Assembly (NCBI GenBank): GCA_900556515.1
Contig: USPH01000061.1
Location: 1-7,494, forward strand
DNA length: 7,494 nt
From: an uncultured Collinsella sp.
GTDB lineage: Bacteria; Actinomycetota; Coriobacteriia; Coriobacteriales; Coriobacteriaceae
Direction of reading: 5' to 3'
Shown here piece after piece: positions 1-7,117 of the stretch (positions are counted from its first letter, which is position 1; each line of letters starts with the position of its first letter). The translations under genes were made by a program, and so were the position numbers. The notes beneath the pieces are model-generated. The model did not search any database. It saw only the letters and a list, made by a program, of their open reading frames with translations, and was not told the DNA's origin.

Positions 1-598
1 CCAGGGAGACCAGCACCACCAGAAAGAGCCTGGGACTGAGCATCACCATGGCCGCCGCAGCCAGAGCAATGGTAAACACCGATGACACCAACTGCATCAG
101 TCCCACCTGCATCACGGAGGACACCTTTTCCAGATCGTTGGTGACCCGGCTCATGATGTCGCCGGTCTTGTGTCCGTCAAAGTAGCGCAGGGGCAGGCGG
201 TTGAGCTTGGCGCTGACGTCCTGGCGCAGGGAGAGGGTGAGCTCCTCCCCCACGGTGGCGATGATATACTGCTGCACATAGGACATCAGGCTGCTGAACA
301 GCGCCGCGGCGGCCACCAGCAGCACGGGCAGCCCCAGGGCTCCGGCGGCGGTCTCCACCACGCCGGCGGAGCCGTCAAAGGCCCGGATGGCGTCCACCAG
401 CCGGTCGATGCCCATTCCAACCGCCAGGGGAATGGCGGTGAAGGAGGCGGAGCTGAGCAGCGCCGCCCCGGCCACCAGCAGCAGCTTCCACCACTGGCGG
501 GCCATCCGGCCCAGCAGCCGCCAGGCGGTGGCCCTGGTGTTGCGGGGGATGTCCTCATGGGAGAGCTCCCGCTTTTCGGTTTTCTTTCTGCGTGCCAT
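1..598 (-). CDS. ABC exporter half-transporter, MdlB/LmrD-type, N-terminal part only
   Basis: This is the start of an ABC exporter subunit (transmembrane domain fused to an ATPase) that runs off the left edge. About 199 residues are present, against roughly 580-620 for the family. A basic, charged N-terminus (MARRKKTEKRE) leads to membrane segments near residues 37-62, 88-112 and 168-198. The segment RYFDGHKTGDIMSRVTND near 138-155 is the coupling-helix region typical of MsbA/MdlB/LmrA-like exporters. The substrate cannot be told from this part. The ATG lies 2 bases after the stop of the upstream ABC gene, with a purine-rich GAGAGAGGGGG stretch before it, as in two-subunit exporter operons. 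Codon use (Arg CGG, AGG and AGA; Gly GGG and GGA) differs clearly from the genes at 750-7447. I infer that this part comes from another organism, probably a GC-rich clostridium, through a chimeric join. The family call is firm; the origin is an inference. Confidence 0.85.
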   Translation of the reverse strand, partial: MARRKKTEKRELSHEDIPRNTRATAWRLLGRMARQWWKLLLVAGAALLSSASFTAIPLAVGMGIDRLVDAIRAFDGSAGVVETAAGALGLPVLLVAAAALFSSLMSYVQQYIIATVGEELTLSLRQDVSAKLNRLPLRYFDGHKTGDIMSRVTNDLEKVSSVMQVGLMQLVSSVFTIALAAAAMVMLSPRLFLVVLVSL

Positions 599-600
599 GC

Positions 601-2325
601 TCACGCCCCCTCTCTCTGCATCTGACTGTCCGCGATGGCCCGGTAGACCGGGCAGGTCTCCAGCAGCTCCCCGTGGGTGCCGGCGCCCACCAGCCGCCCC
701 TCGTCCAGCACCAGGATCTGATCGGCGTCCACGATCGTCGACAGGCGGTGTGCCACCACAATTACAGTGTGCCCGCCGGCAAGCGACGCGATGACCTCGC
801 CGATCGCGGCCTCGCTTGCGGCATCGACGTTGCTCGTAGCCTCGTCAAACACATAGATCGGCGAGTCGTGCAGCAGGGCGCGGGCCATGCACACGCGCTG
901 GCGCTGGCCGCCCGAAAGGTTGGTGCCACCCTCGTTAATCACCATGTCGAGCCCGCCGTTGGCCCGCACAAAGGCCGCCACGCGCGTGCGGTCGAGCGCG
1001 CGCAAAAGCTCGGTGTCGGTGGCGTTGGGCTGGGCGAGCAGCAGGTTGTCGCGCAGGGTGCCGGCAAACAGGTAGCCGTTGGTGGGCACCAGCGTGACGG
1101 CGCGCATGAGTGAGGCGGCCGTGACATCGCGCAGCTCGACGCCGCCAATGCGCACGCTGCCGCGGTAGGCGTCCTTGCGGCCCGCGATAATCCCCGCGAG
1201 CGTGGACTTGCCGCCGCCGCTTTCGCCCACGAGTGCCACGAGCGAGCCGTGCGCAATGGTCGCGCTGGCGCTGTCCAGCACGGTGCGGTCGCCGTAGGCA
1301 TAGCTCACGCCTGCGAGCTCGATATCGCCGCGACCATCAAGCTCAACATCGCCGCGCTCGGGCTCGGGCGTATCCAAAATGCCAAACATGCGGCGCGAGG
1401 CGGCCATGCCGTTCATGGCCGTGTGGAACAGCGATCCCAGGCGGCGCATAGGCAAAAAGAACTCCTGTGACAGAAAGACGATGAGGAAGGCAGCCTCAAA
1501 GCCGATCTTGCCCGTGGCGAGCTGCAGTGCGGCCACGATAATGCCGAGCGCGGCGCCCATATAGACGACCAGGTCCATAACGCAAATGGAGCGCAGCTGC
1601 ATCACCAGCAGGTGCATGGTCGCTGTGCGGAAACGCTCGGACTCGGCGTTGATGCGCTCGTGCCAGCTGCGATCGGCCTGGTAGACCTTAAGGGTGGTGA
1701 GACCCTGCACGGCCTCCAGGAACATGCCGCCAAGATCGACATAGCTGCCCCAGTACTCGGCACCGATCTTTTTGGCGTTGCGCATGACCATCATGATGGA
1801 GACGGGGATGACCGGAACGCAGGCGAGCAGCAGCGCGGCAGGAAGACCCGCCTGGCCCACGAGCAGTACAAACAGCGTGGTGGGTGCCAAGCCGGCAAAG
1901 AAGAGCTGCGGCAGGTAGCCGCCAAAGTACACCTGGAGCTGCGTGGCGCCCTCGACGCTGGTCTGGACGGCCTCGGCGGTGGGGACGGTCTCGGTGTAGG
2001 AGGGGCCGAGTGCGGTGAGCTTGTCGTAGACGAGCGAGCGCACGCGGCGGACGGCCTCGAACGCGGCCTTGTCGCCGGCGCGTTGGGCCAGGTAGATGGA
2101 GGCGGCGCGCACGATGATGGCGGCGGCGAGCGGCAAGGCCGCCTGTGCGAGGGCATCGACGGCGAGCGCGGCGGAAAGACCGTTCGTGACGATGCCGCCC
2201 AAGATGCGCGCAAGCATCCACATCACCGTGATGTTTGCCATGAGCGCGATCCACTTAAACAGGACGCTTGCCATAATGTAGGGCGTTGCCTGCGGAACCA
2301 GGGAGAAGAGCCGCTTCTCGAACAT
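601..2325 (-). CDS. CydD-like ABC exporter (membrane + ATPase), probably chimeric at its C-terminus
   Basis: A 574-residue ABC half-exporter of the inner membrane. The N-terminal ~315 residues form the membrane domain, with hydrophobic segments near 17-38, 58-80, 139-180 and 245-290. Its sequence resembles CydD-type thiol/haem exporters more than MdlA/MsbA types. The ATPase domain carries Walker A GESGGGKST (367-375), signature LSGGQ (470-474), Walker B YVFDEATS with catalytic Glu495, D-loop SNVD (498-501) and the switch His526. The usual Q-loop glutamine is replaced by Thr415 (VPTNGYLF). The start is supported by GGAGG at 2330-2334, 4 bases before the ATG. From about residue 531 onward the codons change to CGG/GGG style, and the C-terminus (ELLETCPVYRAIADSQ) resembles an MdlA/LmrC-type subunit that would precede the 1-598 gene. 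The true C-terminus and the native partner, expected to be CydC-like, are probably missing. Substrate unknown. Confidence 0.85.
   Translation of the reverse strand: MFEKRLFSLVPQATPYIMASVLFKWIALMANITVMWMLARILGGIVTNGLSAALAVDALAQAALPLAAAIIVRAASIYLAQRAGDKAAFEAVRRVRSLVYDKLTALGPSYTETVPTAEAVQTSVEGATQLQVYFGGYLPQLFFAGLAPTTLFVLLVGQAGLPAALLLACVPVIPVSIMMVMRNAKKIGAEYWGSYVDLGGMFLEAVQGLTTLKVYQADRSWHERINAESERFRTATMHLLVMQLRSICVMDLVVYMGAALGIIVAALQLATGKIGFEAAFLIVFLSQEFFLPMRRLGSLFHTAMNGMAASRRMFGILDTPEPERGDVELDGRGDIELAGVSYAYGDRTVLDSASATIAHGSLVALVGESGGGKSTLAGIIAGRKDAYRGSVRIGGVELRDVTAASLMRAVTLVPTNGYLFAGTLRDNLLLAQPNATDTELLRALDRTRVAAFVRANGGLDMVINEGGTNLSGGQRQRVCMARALLHDSPIYVFDEATSNVDAASEAAIGEVIASLAGGHTVIVVAHRLSTIVDADQILVLDEGRLVGAGTHGELLETCPVYRAIADSQMQREGA
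700..745. other. probable chimeric join between two genomes
   Basis: Reading the minus strand, codons before this zone are of the type used across the rest of the window (for example TCG ACG at Ser529-Thr530, with CGC and GGC common). After it they change to GGG, CGG and AGG. The change falls in the conserved stretch HRLSTIVDADQILVLDEG just after the H-loop, where unrelated ABC genes share near-identical DNA, a typical place for a false assembly join. The exact base cannot be fixed by eye. A real recombination between ABC genes is the alternative. Confidence 0.7.
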
Positions 2326-2535
2326 GAAACCTCCGATGCCGTAACGGTGCCGGGTGGGGTCCTCGGCAGCCGATTAGTTAGCCAAATGCAACTAGAGTAA
2401 CATCGTGCAGCAGGTAAGTATGCCGAGGGTAATTTTTTAGCCGATGAACTGCGTAGAAAGTCCAAAATTGTTGAGTGCAGCGAACTTTATGGCGGACGGA
2501 GTGCAGGCGCAATTCTGATCGTGTGCGGCCCCGCT

Positions 2536-2606
2536 CCAAAACGTGTACGTCAGCCTCCGAAAGCTGCAAAAAATGACATGTTTGGAGGCTGATGTACATG
2601 TTTGGA
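2536..2606. repeat. long imperfect inverted repeat, possible hairpin or operator
   Basis: The left arm (2536-2562) and right arm (2581-2606) are complementary over about 25 pairs around the shared core TCAGCCTCC / GGAGGCTGA. They differ by two G/A changes and two single-base bulges; the spacer is 18 bases. In RNA made from the plus strand the two differences become G-U pairs, so only that strand would form a nearly unbroken stem. The right side also holds a direct repeat ACATGTTTGGA at 2576-2586 and 2596-2606, exactly 20 bases apart. No T-tract follows and the flanking genes diverge, so a terminator is unlikely. It may be a regulator site, a leader RNA hairpin or a small mobile-type repeat. 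Confidence 0.75.
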
Positions 2607-2657
2607 TAGGGGCGAGGGCGGCGACGGACGAAAGTCGGGCCTGTGCCACGTCCGATG

Positions 2658-2666
2658 TGCTAGCGT
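2658..2666 (+). promoter_or_regulatory. possible extended -10 promoter for the larC2-like gene
   Basis: TG-C-TAGCGT resembles an extended -10 (TGnTAnnnT) and lies about 28 bases before the ribosome binding site. It resembles the TGCTATAAC sequence before the divIC-like gene. There is no recognisable -35 at normal spacing, so this is weak. Confidence 0.25.
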
Positions 2667-2693
2667 TTGGGTGAATAAAACGAGCCCGTGCGG

Positions 2694-2699
2694 AAAGGA
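2694..2699 (+). promoter_or_regulatory. ribosome binding site that sets the larC2 start
   Basis: AAAGGA ends 10 bases before the ATG at 2710. The same AAAGGAT type of site stands before the YfcE-like gene. It favours the 2710 start over the in-frame TTG at 2602 and GTG at 2671, whose extra residues do not resemble the family. Confidence 0.65.
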
Positions 2700-2709
2700 T
2701 CCGGACTGT

Positions 2710-3195
2710 ATGCAACGTGGAAGTACATCTCCGCTGTCCCGCGAGACCGATGCGCCCGAAACTATCGTCAAGCTGGAGTGCGACATCGACGATGCGTCGC
2801 CCGAGGTGCTCGCCTATGCCGCCGACCGCCTGCGCGAGGCGGGCGCCCGCGAGGTGCATTGGCTGCCCCTCTACTGCAAAAAGGGCCGCCCCGGATGGCA
2901 GTTGCAGGTGATTTGCTCGCACGAGGATATCGAGCGCCTACAGACGATTATCTTTTTGGAGACCACGACCAACGCCGTTCGTCGCCAGGTGATGGAACGC
3001 GTCTGCCTGCCGCGTCGTTTTGAGCAGGTAGCGACGCCTTGGGGCGAGGTGGCCGTCAAAGTAGCCACCCTGCCCGACGGCAGTGAGCGTGCGGCGCCCG
3101 AGTACGAGGACTGCGCCCGTCTTGCCCGCGAGCATGGCGCGCCGCTCCAACGCGTGATGCAGGCGGCTCAGAGCGCGGCGCTGCGATTTGAGTGA
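2710..3195 (+). CDS. larC2: LarC2-like protein (DUF111), C-terminal half of nickel-pincer cofactor protein LarC, stand-alone
   Basis: In known LarC proteins this domain is part of a CTP-dependent enzyme that inserts nickel into the pincer cofactor of lactate racemase and related enzymes; the C-terminal half binds CTP. The 161 residues align by eye with that half. Seen are the acidic LECDIDD (22-28), the helix SPEVLAYAADRLREAGA (30-46), KKGRPG (57-62), ETTTNAVRR (84-92), TPWGEVAVKVA (109-119) and PEYEDC (130-135). Full LarC has about 400 residues, and no LarC1, LarB, LarE or LarA lies in this window. In Lactiplantibacillus the two halves are joined by a programmed frameshift, but here the upstream DNA is a spacer with no LarC1-like frame. 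The gene may be paired with a larC1 elsewhere or do a separate job. A 55-base gap without a terminator suggests it could be transcribed with the downstream phosphatase gene. The family call is firm; nickel insertion by this protein is inferred. Confidence 0.8.
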   Translation: MQRGSTSPLSRETDAPETIVKLECDIDDASPEVLAYAADRLREAGAREVHWLPLYCKKGRPGWQLQVICSHEDIERLQTIIFLETTTNAVRRQVMERVCLPRRFEQVATPWGEVAVKVATLPDGSERAAPEYEDCARLAREHGAPLQRVMQAAQSAALRFE

Positions 3196-3250
3196 TGCGG
3201 GCGAGTGACGTGCCGCGCCAATCCAATTAACCCCACCGAAAGGATCACCC

Positions 3251-3799
3251 ATGAAATACCTCATCGCCTCCGACATCCACGGCTCGGCATACTGGACCGA
3301 GCGCCTGGTCGCCGCTATCGAATCCGAGCAGCCCGACCGCATCGTTCTGCTGGGCGACCTGCTCTACCACGGCCCGCGCAACGACCTGCCGCGCGACTAT
3401 GCCCCCAAGCGTGTGATTCCGCTGCTCAACGTCCTGGCCGACCGCATCATCGCGGTGCGCGGCAACTGCGACGCCGAGGTCGACCAGATGGTCCTCGACT
3501 TCCCCGTCATGGCCGACTACGCCACGCTGTTCGACGAGACCGGCCGCGAGCTGTTCCTGACGCATGGCCACGTCTTTGGCGCTGGCATGCATAACAGCGT
3601 TGATCACGCGCCCGCGCTGCCCGAGGGCTCCGCGCTCGTCTACGGCCACACGCACATCAAGGTTAACGAGGCAAGCGAGGCGCACCCGGGCCTGTGGCTC
3701 TTCAACCCCGGCAGCGTGAGCATTCCCAAGGACGGTACGCACAGCTATGGCATCTACGAGGACGGCGCGTTCCGTCACGTGATCCTGGAGGAGGAATAA
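3251..3799 (+). CDS. yfcE: YfcE-type metallophosphoesterase (phosphodiesterase)
   Basis: A small calcineurin-like phosphoesterase of the YfcE/MJ0936 group. It is a cytoplasmic, metal-dependent enzyme that splits phosphodiesters in vitro; the natural substrate is not established for the family. The 182 residues match the usual length (E. coli YfcE is about 184). The two-metal site is complete: Asp8 and His10 in SDIHG, Asp36 in GDLLYHGPRN, Asn72 in GNCD, His105 and His107 in LTHGH, and His133 and His135 in YGHTH, followed by NPGS (152-155). There is no signal peptide. The start has GAAAGG at 3238-3243, 7 bases before the ATG. The gene ends 2 bases before mazG, and its last codons (GAG GAG GAA) form the mazG ribosome binding site, so the two are almost surely co-translated. 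That pairing fits a role in nucleotide or phosphoester clean-up, but this is only context. Confidence 0.9.
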   Translation: MKYLIASDIHGSAYWTERLVAAIESEQPDRIVLLGDLLYHGPRNDLPRDYAPKRVIPLLNVLADRIIAVRGNCDAEVDQMVLDFPVMADYATLFDETGRELFLTHGHVFGAGMHNSVDHAPALPEGSALVYGHTHIKVNEASEAHPGLWLFNPGSVSIPKDGTHSYGIYEDGAFRHVILEEE

Positions 3800-3801
3800 C
3801 C

Positions 3802-4662
3802 ATGGCAGAGCAGCTGGCTCAGCAAAATGCCGAGGGCTCGCGCGATCTGTCCACGCTGGTCGACGCGTCGGCCGAGCTGCAGCATCTGGTGCAGACCATC
3901 TGGCGCCTGCGTCAGCCCGACGGCTGCCCGTGGGACCGCGAGCAGACGCACCGCAGCATTGGCAAGAACATGATCGAGGAAGCCTACGAGGCGCTCGACT
4001 GCATCGAGGCCGACGACGCGGCACACCTGCGCGAGGAGTTGGGCGACGTGCTCATGCAGGTCGTACTGCATGCGCAGATTGCGGCGGATGCCGGCGAGTT
4101 TTCGCTGGCCGATGTGGCGCGCGATATCGACGCCAAGCTCATCCGTCGTCACCCGCACGTGTTTGGCGATGCGGATGCCGACAACTCCGACGAGGTGCTC
4201 AAGATTTGGGACGAGGTCAAGCTTGCCGAGAAGGCCGCCAAAGACCAGGCCGTGGCGGCAGGCGGGGCCGCACCCGAGGGTCTGCTCGACGGTGTGCCCA
4301 CGCACCTGCCGGCGCTGATGCAGGCTCAGAAGGTGTCGCGCAAGGCGGCTGCCGTGGGCTTTGAGTGGGAGACGGTCCAGGACGTGTGGGACGAGGTTGC
4401 CGAGGAGCGTGCCGAGTTTGAGGCCGAGGCTCCCGGTTCTCCCGAGCGCGAGATGGAGTTTGGCGACCTGCTCTTTGCCCTGGTCAACGTTGCGCGCAAG
4501 GAGGGAATTGACGCCGAGAGCGCCCTGCGTGCCAGTACGGCAAAGTTCCGCCGCCGCTGGGCCGCGATGGAGCAGATGGCGGCCGACGCCCACGTGGATC
4601 TGGCCGAGCTTTCGACCCACGGCCTCAATGACCTCTGGGATGCCGCAAAGGCAGAGGAGTAA
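3802..4662 (+). CDS. mazG: MazG nucleoside triphosphate pyrophosphohydrolase
   Basis: MazG splits NTPs and dNTPs, including damaged ones, into monophosphate and pyrophosphate in the cytoplasm. In some bacteria it is linked to stress and (p)ppGpp levels. The 286 residues carry two MazG domains. The first has LRQPDGCPWDREQTH (36-50), the metal-binding glutamates Glu59, Glu60 and Glu63 (MIEEAYE), EELGD (78-82) and KLIRRHPHVF (112-121). After a short linker (about 140-165) the second has LPALMQAQKVSRKAA with GFEW (169-189) and EFGDLLFALVNVAR (219-232). All key acidic residues are present. It is slightly longer than E. coli MazG (~263), through an N-terminal extension of about 20 residues and a longer linker. 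ATG 3802 is chosen because GGAGGAGGAA lies just before it; an upstream in-frame ATG at 3694 lies inside yfcE and adds unrelated residues. A terminator follows directly. Confidence 0.95.
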   Translation: MAEQLAQQNAEGSRDLSTLVDASAELQHLVQTIWRLRQPDGCPWDREQTHRSIGKNMIEEAYEALDCIEADDAAHLREELGDVLMQVVLHAQIAADAGEFSLADVARDIDAKLIRRHPHVFGDADADNSDEVLKIWDEVKLAEKAAKDQAVAAGGAAPEGLLDGVPTHLPALMQAQKVSRKAAAVGFEWETVQDVWDEVAEERAEFEAEAPGSPEREMEFGDLLFALVNVARKEGIDAESALRASTAKFRRRWAAMEQMAADAHVDLAELSTHGLNDLWDAAKAEE

Positions 4663-4669
4663 GACTGCG

Positions 4670-4711
4670 GGGGCGACGGGACGGACTTGTCCCATCGCCC
4701 CTATTATTTTT
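4670..4711 (+). terminator. intrinsic terminator after mazG
   Basis: GGGGCGA (4670-4676) pairs with TCGCCCC (4695-4701). After one C/A mismatch, GGGAC (4678-4682) pairs with GTCCC (4689-4693) around a 6-base loop. TATTATTTTT follows. It begins 8 bases after the mazG stop and separates the larC2-yfcE-mazG run from eno. Confidence 0.9.
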
Positions 4712-4718
4712 AAAAAGA

Positions 4719-4748
4719 TTGTATCCCTTGGCTAACTTAGGGCATAAT
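4719..4748 (+). promoter_or_regulatory. candidate promoter for eno
   Basis: TTGTAT (4719-4724) and CATAAT (4743-4748) are spaced by 18 bases and match a sigma-70-like -35/-10 pair. Transcription would start near 4755, giving a leader of about 95 bases. The first GGCTAACTTA repeat lies between the two boxes, where a bound repressor could block it. Confidence 0.5.
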
Positions 4749-4774
4749 GCAAAAAGTGCGATAAGGCTAACTTA
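4730..4774. repeat. direct repeat GGCTAACTTA x2 in the eno promoter region
   Basis: GGCTAACTTA occurs at 4730-4739 and again at 4765-4774, start to start 35 bases. The closely related GGCTAACTA is on the minus strand at 2375-2383, upstream of the ABC gene. The motif resembles the right half of the actinobacterial DtxR/IdeR iron box (TTAGGTTAGGCTAACCTAA), but the left half is not conserved here. It could be a regulator site or chance duplication. Confidence 0.5.
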
Positions 4775-4838
4775 TGAACCTGCGCGCCGCTGTAGCGTGC
4801 AAGCCGTGTCGCCAAGCATTCAACCCGTTTCCAAGTGA

Positions 4839-6140
<1,302 letters not shown>

Positions 6141-6212
6141 ACGGGCGAATTTGGCGAGGGGGAGGCTGACTCGGTTCCGTCCCGCCTTGACTGGATGCTG
6201 CAAAGCGCCATG

Positions 6213-6244
6213 GGCGCTGGGCCATACGGCTCAGCGCCTTTTTT
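6213..6244 (+). terminator. intrinsic terminator after eno
   Basis: GGCGCTG (6213-6219) pairs with CAGCGCC (6232-6238). The stem continues inward through a G-U pair and GCC/GGC to a 4-base ATAC loop, giving about 11 pairs in all. Six Ts follow (6239-6244). It stands 72 bases after the eno stop. Confidence 0.93.
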
Positions 6245-6283
6245 ATGTCGAGCAAAGGCTGGCGAAGGCGGTGCGGGCGCTCG

Positions 6284-6292
6284 TGCTATAAC
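6284..6292 (+). promoter_or_regulatory. extended -10 promoter for the divIC-ppx genes
   Basis: TG-C-TATAAC is a good extended -10, placed between the eno terminator and the next gene. No clear -35 is seen, which extended -10 promoters often tolerate. Transcription would start near 6299, leaving a leader of about 37 bases. Confidence 0.5.
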
Positions 6293-6335
6293 TAAAGGAC
6301 TTAGCGCAAACAAACCTCAACCGCACAAGGCGCAC

Positions 6336-7097
6336 ATGGATCAGACTTACGACAACAGGTACTATTCCGCCGGTTCGCGCGAGCCGTCGCCTCGCCGTGC
6401 GCGCACGGTGCAGCTCGGTGGGTCCGCCTACGCCGGCGTCGATCGCTCCACGCAGCGCCCGACAAGTACCTCGCGCTCCAATGCTCAAGTGAATACTTCG
6501 ACAGATGGACCGGTGCGCCCGGCACGTTCGTCGCATACGTCGCGCCCCTCGACTCAGGCACACGACAAATCGAGCAGGCCCTCGAACCGTTTTTCGGGCT
6601 CGGACTTTATGCGCTACGCCAACGACAACGCGGTGGTCAAGGCGATCTATGACTTTACGCATGGCTCTCTGCGCCCGCTGTTTATCGGCATTGTCGTGGC
6701 GCTGGCGCTCGTGAGCCTGTATTTCCCCGTGCGCGACCTGTACGTGGCAAAGCGTTCGAGCGATATCTTGGCCAAGCAGGTCGAGATTCGCCAGCAATAC
6801 AATGATGAGCTGCAAAAAAGCGTCGACAAGCTGCTCTCGGAGGAGGGTATCAAGGACGCGGCGTCCGAGGACCTGGGCCTGGTGATGCCCGGCGAGAAGA
6901 AGATTGACGTGCTAGGCTTGGACGACGATTCGGACTCGTCGTCGAGCAAAAAGTCCTCAAACGCCAAGAAGGCCAGCGAAGTGGCCAAGGAAATCGAAGA
7001 AGTCGGCAAGGACGCGCCGTGGTACATCCAGGCGCTCGACATGCTGTTTGGGTTTAACGGCGTCGAGGGTCAGACGGTCGTGTCCAACGGCAAATAG
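6336..7097 (+). CDS. DivIC/FtsB-like septum formation initiator
   Basis: A single-pass membrane protein of the DivIC/FtsB family, which joins FtsL and FtsQ/DivIB in the divisome and helps switch on septal wall synthesis. The 253 residues fall into five parts: a cytoplasmic tail (1-112) rich in Ser, Arg, Thr and Pro and probably disordered; a membrane helix (about 115-131, LFIGIVVALALVSLYF); a coiled coil (about 138-170) with the family ending EDLGLVMPGEKK (178-189); an acidic/serine then lysine-rich linker (195-225); and a hydrophobic end PWYIQALDMLFGF (228-240). FtsB proteins are often only about 100 residues, but long N-terminal tails are common in Actinobacteria. ATG 6336 has AAGG 5 bases before it; an earlier in-frame ATG (6195) would place the eno terminator inside the gene. 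Position directly after eno is the usual actinobacterial place for this gene. The phosphatase gene starts 20 bases downstream. Confidence 0.88.
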   Translation: MDQTYDNRYYSAGSREPSPRRARTVQLGGSAYAGVDRSTQRPTSTSRSNAQVNTSTDGPVRPARSSHTSRPSTQAHDKSSRPSNRFSGSDFMRYANDNAVVKAIYDFTHGSLRPLFIGIVVALALVSLYFPVRDLYVAKRSSDILAKQVEIRQQYNDELQKSVDKLLSEEGIKDAASEDLGLVMPGEKKIDVLGLDDDSDSSSSKKSSNAKKASEVAKEIEEVGKDAPWYIQALDMLFGFNGVEGQTVVSNGK

Positions 7098-7117
7098 CGC
7101 CCGGAGGGGAGCCCGCA

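Larger units (their letters stand above)
2326..2709. other. divergent intergenic region without a gene
   Basis: This 384-base spacer separates the leftward ABC gene from the rightward larC2-like gene. It is visibly less GC-rich than the genes beside it (for example 2381-2520). No open frame here looks like a protein; those crossing it are short or run antisense into larC2. It holds the ABC gene's GGAGG site, a GGCTAACTA motif on the minus strand (2375-2383), the long inverted repeat at 2536-2606, a weak promoter candidate at 2658-2666 and the larC2 ribosome binding site. I found no clear -35/-10 pair for the ABC gene. Confidence 0.7.

Noticed and set aside
2536..2606. Intrinsic terminator
   Set aside because: There is no T-tract on either strand after the stem, and the two neighbouring genes point away from it, so no transcript needs to end here.
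2378..2922. Small minus-strand proteins in the spacer (for example 2378-2599)
   Set aside because: They have no ribosome binding site or recognisable family, their starts lie inside the inverted repeat or inside larC2, and their residues are those expected from random translation.
3775..4695. A 306-codon open frame antisense to mazG, and similar antisense frames over yfcE and the ABC gene (3245-4024, 1612-2400)
   Set aside because: They mirror confident genes, have no fitting ribosome binding sites, and one runs through the mazG terminator.
6195..6335. 47-residue N-terminal extension of the divIC-like gene
   Set aside because: It would place the eno terminator and the TGCTATAAC promoter inside the coding region, and the residues resemble nothing in the family. 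ATG 6336 is preferred.
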